Below are positions 8,620-17,731 of a stretch of DNA of 64,000 nt, one piece after another. The stretch spans positions 1 to 64,000 of the forward strand of contig JACRTY010000054.1 in NCBI GenBank assembly GCA_014305025.1. Reading direction: 5' to 3'. The notes under the pieces are model-generated. The model searched no databases. It saw only the letters and a list, made by a program, of their open reading frames with translations, and had not been told where the DNA came from. The translations under genes and the position numbers were made by a program. The first letter of the stretch is position 1, and the number at the start of each line of letters is the position of its first letter. This stretch comes from Candidatus Nyctobacter psychrophilus. GTDB taxonomy: Bacteria > Vulcanimicrobiota > Vulcanimicrobiia > Vulcanimicrobiales > Vulcanimicrobiaceae.

Positions 8620-9885
8620 CTACGACGCAAGCGTGCCGACCGCGTCTACCAGACGCCCGACTTCGTCGGACGTCGTGTAGATGCTTATACCGGCTCGAAC
8701 GACACCGTCGGCCGCGTCGGGGGCGACCGTGCGGACGGCGGTCGCGGCGTAGAAGTCCCCATGTGAAACGAAGATACCGTGAGTGGTGCTCAAATGCGCC
8801 GCGACGTCACGCGCAGAACGTCCGTGTACGCTGAACGCGAGCGTGGGGTGGCACGGTTTGCCCGCCGGCGGCTCGTAGAGCGTCACGTTGGGAAGGGCGC
8901 GCAGACCCGCGGTGAGTGCGCGGAAGAGCAGTTCTTCATCGTGCGCGAGTGCGCCCAGTGATGCGGCAAGACGGGCGTCCAGGGAGCCGGCGGCGCTCGG
9001 TGCGCTGGCGTTCGCCAGGAATTCGACGGCGGCGCCGGTGCCCACAACACCTTCGTGGTTCAGCGTTCCGCTTTCAGCGCGCTTGGGGCCGATTGGCGTC
9101 TGAGGCGCGACGCGCGGAAAATCGAAACGATCCAGAAGTTCGTCCCGCACGTAGGCGACACCGACGTGCGGACCGTACACTTTGTATGTTGAAAATGCGA
9201 GCATGTCGGCGCCGAGCGCCCGCACGTCGAGCGCAGTGTGCGCCGCGGAGTGAACGGCATCGACGAACACGAGCGCGCCGGCGCGACGTGCGCTTTCGGC
9301 CATCATTGCAACCGGATTGACCGTGCCGAAGGCATTGGAGGACAGTCCGATCGCGACGAGCCGCGTGCGCGGACCCAGCAATCGTTCAAACGCCGCGATA
9401 TCGAGCTGCGGCTGCCTCTCGAGCAAAGGCACGCGCTTGACGACCGCTCCGTAGTCGCGTTCGAGGGCCAGCCACGGGTCGATGTTGGCGTGATGATCGA
9501 GATCGGTCACGACGATCTCGTCACCGCGCCGCAGCGTCCGTCCGAAAGCGCGCGAGAGCGCGAACGTCAACGTCGTCATGTTGTTGCCGAACAGGATTTC
9601 ATCCGGCGACCCGGCTCCGACGAAGGATGCGGCGAGCGCTCGAGCCTTCGCGAGCGCCTCATCGGTTTCGGCGCTGGTCGCATACGCCCAACCGTCGTTC
9701 GCGTTGTGGTGCAGCAAATAGTCGTTCATCGCCGCAACGACCGGCTCGGAAACCTGGGTCCCGCCAGGCCCGTCAAAATACGCGACCGGGCGGCCCGCTA
9801 TGGTGCGACGCAGCGCAGGAAATGCCGGCCGCACACGCTGGGCAACGGTCTGATGCAGCGTCGTCACGCCTTGCGGGTTCGCCAT
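8620..9885 (-). CDS. Class V aminotransferase, cysteine desulfurase-like (TIGR01976 type)
   Basis: 421 residues with the fold-type I PLP enzyme layout. The cofactor lysine lies in LAFSTYKVYGPHVG, with YFDGPGGTQVSEPVV and ATSAETDEALAKARALAASF at the N-terminus and DLDHHANIDPWLAL in the middle. In SufS the active-site Cys sits in a 'RSGHHCA' loop; here the matching region is FVSHGDFYAATAVRTV, with no cysteine. So it belongs to the desulfurase-like subfamily but probably does not transfer sulfur by the SufS mechanism. I start at 9885 because AAGGCGG precedes that ATG. It is divergent from the epimerase gene. Confidence 0.85.
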   Translation of the reverse strand: MANPQGVTTLHQTVAQRVRPAFPALRRTIAGRPVAYFDGPGGTQVSEPVVAAMNDYLLHHNANDGWAYATSAETDEALAKARALAASFVGAGSPDEILFGNNMTTLTFALSRAFGRTLRRGDEIVVTDLDHHANIDPWLALERDYGAVVKRVPLLERQPQLDIAAFERLLGPRTRLVAIGLSSNAFGTVNPVAMMAESARRAGALVFVDAVHSAAHTALDVRALGADMLAFSTYKVYGPHVGVAYVRDELLDRFDFPRVAPQTPIGPKRAESGTLNHEGVVGTGAAVEFLANASAPSAAGSLDARLAASLGALAHDEELLFRALTAGLRALPNVTLYEPPAGKPCHPTLAFSVHGRSARDVAAHLSTTHGIFVSHGDFYAATAVRTVAPDAADGVVRAGISIYTTSDEVGRLVDAVGTLAS

Positions 9886-9971
9886 CCGCCTTACGCGGTT
9901 CTGCAGCCCTGCTCCGCGATTGCGTTCGCGGAACGCGGGAATGACTGGAGCATGCCGACGGAGTCTCACTG

Positions 9972-11054
9972 ATGCCGCAACTTTTCGGTCGCGAGTACTC
10001 GCGCGCCGAGCTCGCAAGCCGGACCGGGCGGCTCGATGTCGTCGCGGGGATCACCCCGCTGACGTTACGTGGCGGTCGTGAGGAGGGCGTCCGCGCGCTG
10101 GCCTTTGAAACGGGCAGCGGCTTTTCGTTCATGGCAGTGGCCGACCGCGCGCTCGACGTGGCCGTCGCGCGCTACGACGGCATTCCGCTGTGCTGGCGAT
10201 CGTGCAACGACATCGCCGCACCCGCCTATTACGACCCGCACGGCGATGATTTCTTGCGCACGTTCGTCGGCGGCCTGTTTACGACGTGCGGTTTGGAAAA
10301 CTTCGGACCTGCCGGCAGCGACCAGTGGGGCAGCTTCGGCTTGCACGGCCGCATCGATTCCACGCCTGCCGAAAACATCGCTTATGAAACGCGCTGGCGA
10401 GGTGACGAGTGCCTTTTGGAAGCCCGCGGGACCTTCCGCGAGACGCGCGTCTTCGGGGAAAATGTGCGGTTCGAGCGGCGCCTGCGTGTATCGGTCGGCG
10501 GGCGCAGCTTAGAGTTGCACGATGAGGTCAGCAACGACGGTGGCACAAGCCGGCCACACATGCTGCTTTACCACTGTAACGGAGGGTTCCCGATTCTGGG
10601 CGATGCGGCCGAGCTCCACGTTTCCCATTCATCGATGCGACCGCGCGATGCACAAGCCGAAGCGGGGCTCGCGCACTGGTCGCGCGGCGGGCCGCCCGAT
10701 CCGGCGTTTAAGGAACAAGTTTTCATCCATGAGCCGGTCGTCTGCGACGATGGGCTGGCGGCGGCCGTGCTGACGAACCCGACCCTGCGCGGCGGACGGG
10801 GATTGGCTCTCGCCATCCGCTTCGACCCCGCGCAGTTGCCTGCGCTCTTTACGTGGCGGATGCTCGGCTACGGCACCTACGTGATGGGCATGGAGCCGGC
10901 GAACTGTCCGACGATCGAAGGCCGCATTGAAGCTGAAAAGCGCGGGACGTTGCCGTTTCTGGAGCCGGGGGAAACGCGCTCGTACGATCTTCACTTCGAG
11001 GTGCTCGAATCCAACGAGGATGTCACCGCGTTGCTTCACCGTTTTCCTGGGTAG
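9972..11054 (+). CDS. DUF4432 aldose 1-epimerase-like protein
   Basis: 360 residues of the galactose mutarotase-like beta-sandwich. Family signatures are ADRALDVAVARYDGIPLCW, SCNDIAAPAYYDPHGDDFLR, GGLFTTCGLENFG, then HGRIDSTPAENIAYE, and YHCNGGFPILGDAAELH. In related enzymes conserved His and Glu residues catalyse anomer interconversion; H in LYHCNGG and E in the GMEPANCPTIEGR region are candidates here. Natural substrates of DUF4432 proteins are not settled. It is followed after 10 bp by the NDH-2 gene and may share its transcript. Confidence 0.8.
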   Translation: MPQLFGREYSRAELASRTGRLDVVAGITPLTLRGGREEGVRALAFETGSGFSFMAVADRALDVAVARYDGIPLCWRSCNDIAAPAYYDPHGDDFLRTFVGGLFTTCGLENFGPAGSDQWGSFGLHGRIDSTPAENIAYETRWRGDECLLEARGTFRETRVFGENVRFERRLRVSVGGRSLELHDEVSNDGGTSRPHMLLYHCNGGFPILGDAAELHVSHSSMRPRDAQAEAGLAHWSRGGPPDPAFKEQVFIHEPVVCDDGLAAAVLTNPTLRGGRGLALAIRFDPAQLPALFTWRMLGYGTYVMGMEPANCPTIEGRIEAEKRGTLPFLEPGETRSYDLHFEVLESNEDVTALLHRFPG

Positions 11055-11064
11055 GGCGTAGGGC

Positions 11065-12315
11065 ATGCCGCAGCGCGTCGTGATCCTCGGTGCCGGTTTT
11101 GCCGGTACGGCGGTGGCGCGTACCCTCGAGCGTCGCGCGCGCCCCGGCGAAGTAGCGGTGACGCTCGTCAACCGCGACAACTATACGCTCTTCACGCCGA
11201 TGCTGCCGGAGGTGTCGAGCGGCGCGGTCGAACCGCGTCACATCGCGCCGCCGTTGCGTGCGCTCTTGCGCACGTCGCAGTTCGAGATGGGCGACGTCGA
11301 ATCGGTCGATCTGGAGCGGCGCGCGGTGGTCGTGCGTAACGACAAGGCGGCACGCTCGAGCCGGCTGCCCTACGACCACCTCGTCATTGCGCTCGGGGCG
11401 GTCACGTCGACTCATGGCGTGCCGGGGGCCGACTCGCACACGTTTCCGCTCAAGACGATGGACGACGCAATCGCGCAACGCAATGAGACGATCCGGTCGC
11501 TCGAAGCCGCGGCGACGCTCGATGACGACCGCGAGCGGCGGGCCTTTTTGACCTTCGTGGTGGTCGGCGGAGGCTTTACCGGCGTCGAGGCGGCCGGCGA
11601 GTTGCTCGGATTTTTGCGTGCGGCGGCGCGCTTCTATCCGCGCGTCGAGAGCCATGACCTACGCGTCGTGCTGGTGGCCGGCGGGTCTCGGCTGCTGCCG
11701 CAATTACCGCAGTCGCTTGGTGACGGTGCGGCACAGATGCTCGCGCAACGCGGCGTCGAGGTCGTCTTCGGCGATGACGCGGCCGCGGTGGACGGCGGCG
11801 GGGTCACGCTCGCGTCGGGCAAACGCTACGACTCGAAGACGGTGATTTGGAGTGCGGGTATTGCGACACCCCCGCTGGTGGCGCACATGGACGTCGAGCA
11901 CTCCAAGCATCACGCCATCGTCGTCAATCCTGATCTCTCGGTGCCGAAGCGCCCAGGCGTCTGGGCCGTCGGCGACTGCGCGCAGATTCCCAAACCCGGC
12001 GGCGGTTTCTATCCGCAAACCGCGCAGCACGCGCTGCGTGAAGCGCCGGTGCTGGCGCGCAACCTGCTGGCGACGTTGCGCGGACGTGCGACGAAACCGT
12101 TCGCATACAAGACCCTTGGCATGATGGCGTCGATCGGCGGCCGCGAGGGGCTTGCGGACATACGCAACCGTTTCACGCTGACCGGACTGCCGGCCTGGCT
12201 CCTGTGGCGTGCCTACTACCTCTCGCGACTTCCGGGCCGGTTCCGCAAAACGCGCGTGGCGCTTGACTGGGCGCTGTCACTCCCCTTTCCGCAAGACATC
12301 GCGAGCGTGCAATGA
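11065..12315 (+). CDS. ndh: Type II NADH dehydrogenase-like FAD/NAD(P) oxidoreductase
   Basis: 416 residues with two Rossmann motifs: VVILGAGFAGTAVARTL at the start (FAD) and FVVVGGGFTGVEAAGELLGF near residue 160 (NAD(P)H). NRDNYTLFTPMLPEVSSGAV and VWAVGDCAQIPKPGGGFYPQ are typical of NDH-2, a monotopic membrane enzyme that passes electrons from NADH to quinone without pumping protons. The C-terminal part (LPAWLLWRAYYLSRLPGRFR) supplies the membrane-facing helix. The symbol is by family resemblance. Confidence 0.88.
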   Translation: MPQRVVILGAGFAGTAVARTLERRARPGEVAVTLVNRDNYTLFTPMLPEVSSGAVEPRHIAPPLRALLRTSQFEMGDVESVDLERRAVVVRNDKAARSSRLPYDHLVIALGAVTSTHGVPGADSHTFPLKTMDDAIAQRNETIRSLEAAATLDDDRERRAFLTFVVVGGGFTGVEAAGELLGFLRAAARFYPRVESHDLRVVLVAGGSRLLPQLPQSLGDGAAQMLAQRGVEVVFGDDAAAVDGGGVTLASGKRYDSKTVIWSAGIATPPLVAHMDVEHSKHHAIVVNPDLSVPKRPGVWAVGDCAQIPKPGGGFYPQTAQHALREAPVLARNLLATLRGRATKPFAYKTLGMMASIGGREGLADIRNRFTLTGLPAWLLWRAYYLSRLPGRFRKTRVALDWALSLPFPQDIASVQ

Positions 12316-12412
12316 ATCTCGAAAAGAAAGCAAACCCCGACGAAATGAAGACGCTGCTCGCGCGACGTTCTTTAGCGACGGCGGGATGATGCGCCAGTCG
12401 GGTTCGCTGTAA

Positions 12413-14878
12413 GTGGCGTCGACCGCGCCAGCCGCGTCGCTGCACGCGGCCGAATCGATCGGCACGGGCGAGGGGGTCGGAACGTATCGCGTGTCCGACG
12501 ATCAGATGGCGACCGGCAGCACGCTCGGCGCGCCGCGCATCTGCATCACGATCAAAGCCAGCGGCGCCATCGAAAAGGTGTACTCGCCCGACGCCGGCGC
12601 GACGCTCTTGGGCTCGTTCGTCGTCCACTTCTGGGACGAGCGTTCCAAAGCGCGCTTGGCGCCGCTGCCCGGTCATTTCATCATCCATCCCGAACATCAA
12701 GAACACTTTTATTCGTTGCCCAACGGCGCGTCGGTCCACGAAACCCTGTTCGTTCTCAACTCCGAACCGCAGGACAATACGGTCGCCACGCCCGCTGCCT
12801 ATTATCGCGTGCAGCTCTCCAATGACTCACCCGAACGCATCGAATTGAGTTCGTACGCGACGTGCCGGTTACGCGGTGAAACCGACCACGACGTGGCCGT
12901 TGCATACGATCGTAAACGTCGCGCTTTCGTGGCGTGGAACCTAGGCGCGCCCGATGCGGTGCGGCTGTTCGGGGTGTCGGAGCGTCCGGCCAGTTACGAG
13001 ACGACGATCGATCACGGTAAGGCCGTCGCGCTGACCTCGCCGGGAAAACTCTCGGGCACCGCCGACACGCCGCCCGGTCAAGATACACTCGGTGTGTTCG
13101 CGCTCGATCACTCGCTCGAACCCGGCGCGAGACTCGATTTCTGCTATACGTTCGCGTTCGCGCACACCGGCCGCGGCGACGCCGAAGCCAATTACGATGC
13201 CGCGCCCGATGTCGAGGCGGCCCTCGCGCGCACCAAAGCGTATTACGACAAAGTTCTCAGCCGCTCGATGGTGATGACGCCCGACCCCGAACTCAATCGC
13301 GGCGTGCTGTGGGCGAAAGCCAATATGCTGCGCACGGTCCTGCGCCCGCGAAGCGGTTGGTGTTTCGTCAACGATCCGACGCGCTCGAACAACAGCGTCG
13401 GGCGTGACACGGCCTGGTTCGGCTACGGTGCCGATTATATGCTTCCGCACGTGGCTAAGGACGCGTTGCTCGCATACGCGCGCCTGCAAGAGTCCTCCGG
13501 CATGATCGTCGAGTACTACGACATCCGCAACGAAAAGACGGCCGACTACGGGCTCAACGTCAACGATAACACGCCGCTCATGATCCTCGCGTGGCTACAC
13601 CATTACCATGTCACCGGCGACCGGGACGGATTTCTCCAGCACGTGTATCCGGCCGCCTGCAAAGCGGCGCGCTATTTGCTCTCGCAACGCAACGATCAAG
13701 GTCTGATCTGGTGCACGTCGACGAAGACGTCGGACTGGGGCATCGTCGGCTGGCGCAACGTCATCGAGAATTATCGGCTTTCCGGCGCGACGACCGAACT
13801 GAATTCCGAGTGTTACGCCGCCTTTCGAACGATCGAGAAGATGGCCCTCGAACTCGAGCGGCACGATGACGCAGCCGAGTTCGGCGCCCATGCCGATGAG
13901 CTGCGCGCCGCGATCAATAAGCATCTCTACAATCGCGAGAATGGGCTGTATTATCTCAACATCGACGTGGACGGACGTGCCCGCACCGACGTCACGGCCG
14001 ACCTCGTCTTCCCGGTCATCTTCGGCGTCGCCGAGGAAGAGACGGCGGCAAACATCATCAGCCGCCTCAGCGCCGATGACTTTTGGACCGACGCCGGCAT
14101 CCGCACCGTTCCACGCGGGGCGCCGAATTACGGGCCGACGCACGGTTATGGGCTGCTTGGCGGCGTATGGGTCGGCGTCACGTTCTGGTACGCCTTCGCG
14201 GCGGCGCGCTTCAACTCGGAGTTCATGGCCTACGCGCTGGGAACGAGCTTCCGCTTCTATTCGCGCGACCCGCGACGCAACAACACGGTGCCGGGCCAGT
14301 TTTCGGAATGGCTGCACGGCGAGACCCTCGTCAACCAGGGCATGATGCTCTCACCGTGGTTTCCGCCGCGCTACGTGTGGGCCGCCGTTGAGGGTGTGGC
14401 CGGACTCGACATCACAAGCGATCCGCCCGCGCTCGATCCGCGGCTGGCGCCCGATTGGAAGTGGCTGGGCGTGCGCAACGTTCCCTTCCGCGGCCGGTCG
14501 CTGACGTGGTTCGTCGTTCGCGCCCCCGACGTACGGATCTATGCCAACCTCCCGTTCCGTTATTCCGGCGATCTCGCCGCGTACGACGAGGACATCACCT
14601 CATCGCTGTCCGTCAGCGGGCACGCGGCCGTCGGTCTTGGCCTGCGCCGTGAGAACGAACTCGTGCTGTTCATCGGCAACACGGTCGAGCGGACGGTGAC
14701 GACGGCGCTGCGGACGGACCTCAAACTGAGCGGCACCTACAACCGGCGGGAGTACAACACCCTGCGCCACGCGTGGAAGGATTTCGGCACCGTTTCGGCT
14801 GCCGATTTGGCGGCGGGCATCCCGCTGGAGCTCGACCGCAAGGGCTTCAGCGTTTTGGAACTGACCGGGCAGACGTGA
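12413..14878 (+). CDS. Six-hairpin (alpha/alpha)6 glycosidase, debranching/glucoamylase-like
   Basis: 821 residues. The first 270 form a beta-sandwich (ICITIKASGAIEKVYSPDAG, FVLNSEPQDNTVATPAAYYR). Residues about 285-690 form an (alpha/alpha)6 barrel with NDPTRSNNSVGRDTAWFGYG, LNVNDNTPLMILAWLHHYHV, RNVIENYRLSGATTELNSEC and GQFSEWLHGETLVNQGM, followed by a C-terminal beta domain. The arrangement matches GH15/GH63/amylo-alpha-1,6-glucosidase-like enzymes, but I cannot name the family or the two catalytic acids with certainty. No signal peptide is seen. The start is a GTG directly after an in-frame TAA, with a poor ribosome site. A 25-codon frame at 12312-12389 lies between it and ndh. Confidence 0.75.
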   Translation: MASTAPAASLHAAESIGTGEGVGTYRVSDDQMATGSTLGAPRICITIKASGAIEKVYSPDAGATLLGSFVVHFWDERSKARLAPLPGHFIIHPEHQEHFYSLPNGASVHETLFVLNSEPQDNTVATPAAYYRVQLSNDSPERIELSSYATCRLRGETDHDVAVAYDRKRRAFVAWNLGAPDAVRLFGVSERPASYETTIDHGKAVALTSPGKLSGTADTPPGQDTLGVFALDHSLEPGARLDFCYTFAFAHTGRGDAEANYDAAPDVEAALARTKAYYDKVLSRSMVMTPDPELNRGVLWAKANMLRTVLRPRSGWCFVNDPTRSNNSVGRDTAWFGYGADYMLPHVAKDALLAYARLQESSGMIVEYYDIRNEKTADYGLNVNDNTPLMILAWLHHYHVTGDRDGFLQHVYPAACKAARYLLSQRNDQGLIWCTSTKTSDWGIVGWRNVIENYRLSGATTELNSECYAAFRTIEKMALELERHDDAAEFGAHADELRAAINKHLYNRENGLYYLNIDVDGRARTDVTADLVFPVIFGVAEEETAANIISRLSADDFWTDAGIRTVPRGAPNYGPTHGYGLLGGVWVGVTFWYAFAAARFNSEFMAYALGTSFRFYSRDPRRNNTVPGQFSEWLHGETLVNQGMMLSPWFPPRYVWAAVEGVAGLDITSDPPALDPRLAPDWKWLGVRNVPFRGRSLTWFVVRAPDVRIYANLPFRYSGDLAAYDEDITSSLSVSGHAAVGLGLRRENELVLFIGNTVERTVTTALRTDLKLSGTYNRREYNTLRHAWKDFGTVSAADLAAGIPLELDRKGFSVLELTGQT

Positions 14879-14889
14879 CTGCGGCTCCA

Positions 14890-16596
14890 TCAGGGGAGCT
14901 TCGGTGCTAAACCGTTCCCCGATTTGATCGAGCCGATTCCCGAGGCTTGATCGTAGCCGGCTTTGGCCCGGTAGCCGAAGTTGTTGCCGACGATGATGTC
15001 GTGGTAGTACGAGTACTTGGTGCTCGTGAGCGTGCCGTAGAGCGACGGGTTTACGAAGCCCGCACGCCGGCCACGAAGCTGCGCCACTTGGGCGAGATAC
15101 GCGGTGAAGACCGGGGAGGCCCATGACGTGCCGCCGACCGGTCCGTCCCAGGCGCCGTTAAAATACAGCGACGTGCCGTAGCTCGGGTCGGAGGAAAGCG
15201 CGATGTCGGGTTGGTTTCGGCCGCTCGCGATGACGCCGCCGATGCCTTGCTGATACGGCGGCAGGGCGAAGACCGTTGATACCCCGCCGCCCCCCGCGCC
15301 GCCGTTTGAGTTCCACACCGTTTCGCTGCTCCAAACGCCCTTTGACGTCACGCGCAGCGACGTGCCGCCGATCGACATGAACTCGGGGTCGCCGGCCGGC
15401 GACGAAACGCCCTTTGCCCCGTTGCACTGATTCGAGCCCGCATCGCCCGATGACGCTGCGAACGTTATGCCTTTGGCGGCGCCTTGCGTCGCAATGTGGT
15501 TGGTGGCCTTGGCGAAACTGGGATCGCCGCTCTCGCAACCGCCGAAGCTTGAATTGAGGACGTCGACCGTGTTTGCCGATACGGCGGCGTTATAGGCGTC
15601 TTCGATGTGTTGATCCGTGGGGCTGGGAAACTCGTAAACGACGACGTTTGCGCCGGGCGAATTCCCTTCGATCGTTTCGACGTCGAGTTCGGCTTCGATC
15701 GACGCATTGGCCGGGTCGTTGATGTTGCCGTTGAACGAGCCACCGCCGTCGACGGCCACCTTGGAGGTCTTACCGGTCCGCGTGATGCCGAAGTACCGTT
15801 CGTACCCGGTGATGTCGCTTGCCCGGTAATCGGCCCAAATGATGACGCCCGCCGAGCGGCCGGCACCGTTGTAGCCGTGCTGGACCGGCAAGTCGTAGCC
15901 TTGTGCGGTCGCCAGCGGCCCGTAGCCGCCGTCGGGACCATAAAGCGGAGCACCGATCGGCGTACCGCCCTGGGGCAGCGGGGTGCGGGCGCGCTGTTGT
16001 TGCGCGGCGCGTTGCGCTGCGTTTGGAAAGCGATACAGCGGCTGCACGACGGCGAGATCGTTGAGCCCGGCCACCGCAACGACGATACCGCGCAGCTCGG
16101 GGGGTAATTGCGCGGGTCGGGCATTCGCGTAACGCAGTCCGACGCCGGCTTGCACGACGCGATGGATTTCCGTTGAAAAGTAGCGTTCGGCGACGGAAGC
16201 CGGTGCGGTGGCATCGACGACGGTGCGATTGGAGAACCGCTGCGTGATGCGAAAGCCGGCCCTTTGTAACGCCGTAGCCGTGTGCTCGTAGTCGGCCTGC
16301 GCGGGAGCGAAGTAGGCCTCGAATTGCGCATCGCTCAGATACCGCTGGTACAGCGGAGAGCTGGGATTACTTTGCAGCTGTACGAGACGATCCAGTTCGG
16401 CGGCGTGCCGGTAATTCAGCGTAACGGCGATCGAAACGGGCAGCGTCGGCAGCGCGCGGCCGAGATCCCGCACGTCGGATCGCGCCGGCACGTCCGCCAC
16501 CGAGCCGCTCAGGAGTGAAGCTGCGCCGCCGGCTGCCGCGCTCGCCGCAAAAGCGGCAGCCGTAAGAACGGGGATCAGATGATTGCGGTGTCTCAC
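14890..16596 (-). CDS. S53-family serine-carboxyl peptidase (sedolisin/kumamolisin-like), secreted
   Basis: 568 residues from a GTG with CGGAG upstream, giving a clean signal peptide (MRHRNHLIPVLTAAAFAASA). An ATG at 16674 would add 26 residues. A pro-domain (about 45-190) resembles the Pro-kumamolisin activation domain (LVQLQSNPSSPLYQRYLSDA, HTATALQRAGFRI, ATAPASVAERYF). The catalytic domain carries the Glu/Asp pair in ASIEAELDVETIEG, the oxyanion Asp in FAASSGDAGSNQC, and Ser in VGGTSWASPVFTAYLAQ. A C-terminal calcium site is likely (YYHDIIVGNN). It is an acid-active exported endopeptidase and is convergent with the glycosidase gene. Confidence 0.92.
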   Translation of the reverse strand: MRHRNHLIPVLTAAAFAASAAAGGAASLLSGSVADVPARSDVRDLGRALPTLPVSIAVTLNYRHAAELDRLVQLQSNPSSPLYQRYLSDAQFEAYFAPAQADYEHTATALQRAGFRITQRFSNRTVVDATAPASVAERYFSTEIHRVVQAGVGLRYANARPAQLPPELRGIVVAVAGLNDLAVVQPLYRFPNAAQRAAQQQRARTPLPQGGTPIGAPLYGPDGGYGPLATAQGYDLPVQHGYNGAGRSAGVIIWADYRASDITGYERYFGITRTGKTSKVAVDGGGSFNGNINDPANASIEAELDVETIEGNSPGANVVVYEFPSPTDQHIEDAYNAAVSANTVDVLNSSFGGCESGDPSFAKATNHIATQGAAKGITFAASSGDAGSNQCNGAKGVSSPAGDPEFMSIGGTSLRVTSKGVWSSETVWNSNGGAGGGGVSTVFALPPYQQGIGGVIASGRNQPDIALSSDPSYGTSLYFNGAWDGPVGGTSWASPVFTAYLAQVAQLRGRRAGFVNPSLYGTLTSTKYSYYHDIIVGNNFGYRAKAGYDQASGIGSIKSGNGLAPKLP

Positions 16597-16762
16597 GCGA
16601 GTCTCCGATGCAATGGCGATAAGAGCCGGCTCGGTAAAGCAAAGCCGTTGGCCGTTACGCTTGGAGACTGACATCCGAGTCCCTGTGGGCAGGGGGTCAT
16701 CAAATGAGCCGACGGCTCCCTCAGAAAAGGTGGACTAGAACCGGGCGTCTCGAGGTGGAGCT

Positions 16763-17731
16763 TTGACTGACGTAGGGCAGCGTGTCGCGGCCGGCGTTAT
16801 GGCGATCGCATTGTGCGGCGCTTCACACGCCACGGTTCCTCTCGCGCCCCCGCCTGATGCCGATGCCATCTTCTCGCGTGCGCGGGATGCGGCGTCGACG
16901 CAGCATTGTCCGGCACGTTTGGAATACGTGATCGCGGTTGCCGCCGAGATCAACGGTCACGCCGTGCAGAATCACTTCCGGGCGACCTACCTCTACGATC
17001 TCGACTACCTTCACGTTGCGGCGTTGAGCGAGGAGGAAGAGCGGTCCCCGCACGTGCCGCACGGTGCGAACATCGTGGTCGCTCCGTTCGGCGTAACCCT
17101 TATCGGGCTCAGTCGTGCGCTGACGGCGAAGTTCAATCACGCCGGGCCACCGCCGGAGCTTCTCGGCGTCCCGGAGCTCGAGCCGTCGTACACTTTCGGG
17201 CTCACAAGAGGCCGAGCACCCGAAGTCGCACCCCAATCAGCGGGCGTCCAATCCCCGTCGCCGCTGCGTCTCATCGGGTCGACGGGCGCGCGGACGCGCG
17301 ACTATGACGTGCAATTCGTAGCGGTCGAGAAATACGGGAGCGCTGAGGCATACCATCTGCGACTCACGCCCGTACGTGATCCGACGCGGTACCGACTACG
17401 TGAACTGTGGGTTGACGTCGATTCGTACGCCGTTTTGCAAGCCGTCACGCAAGGAAATTTCAGTGACGGTCCACCCACCAGGTCGAAATGGCGAACGACG
17501 TACCATGATCTGAACGGCTGCCGCGTGATCGACCGTGAAGTCGCCTTCGAGACGCTCGCCTACGGTCGCGACCGCGCGTACCAGAAGACGACGATATCCT
17601 TCCACATCATCGACGACCCGGCGGCGTATCGCGTCCCGGTGGTGACGTTTCGCCGTCCGCTACGAGACGACGACCTCGTGGAACCCGATGACGATACTAC
17701 GCCGTCACCGCCTCCGCCAGCGCCGCCGTAA
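16763..17731 (+). CDS. Secreted protein of unknown function
   Basis: 322 residues from a TTG with GGTGGAG just upstream. A signal peptide is visible (GQRVAAGVMAIALCGASHAT). The mature part is beta-rich and resembles outer-membrane lipoprotein-sorting-like folds in general pattern (SFHIID, RELWVDVDSYAVLQAVTQGN, TYHDLNGCRVIDREVAFETL), but I cannot assign a family. It ends in an acidic, proline-rich tail (DDDTTPSPPPPAPP). Its last 35 bp overlap the convergent EF-G-like gene. Confidence 0.65.
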   Translation: MTDVGQRVAAGVMAIALCGASHATVPLAPPPDADAIFSRARDAASTQHCPARLEYVIAVAAEINGHAVQNHFRATYLYDLDYLHVAALSEEEERSPHVPHGANIVVAPFGVTLIGLSRALTAKFNHAGPPPELLGVPELEPSYTFGLTRGRAPEVAPQSAGVQSPSPLRLIGSTGARTRDYDVQFVAVEKYGSAEAYHLRLTPVRDPTRYRLRELWVDVDSYAVLQAVTQGNFSDGPPTRSKWRTTYHDLNGCRVIDREVAFETLAYGRDRAYQKTTISFHIIDDPAAYRVPVVTFRRPLRDDDLVEPDDDTTPSPPPPAPP

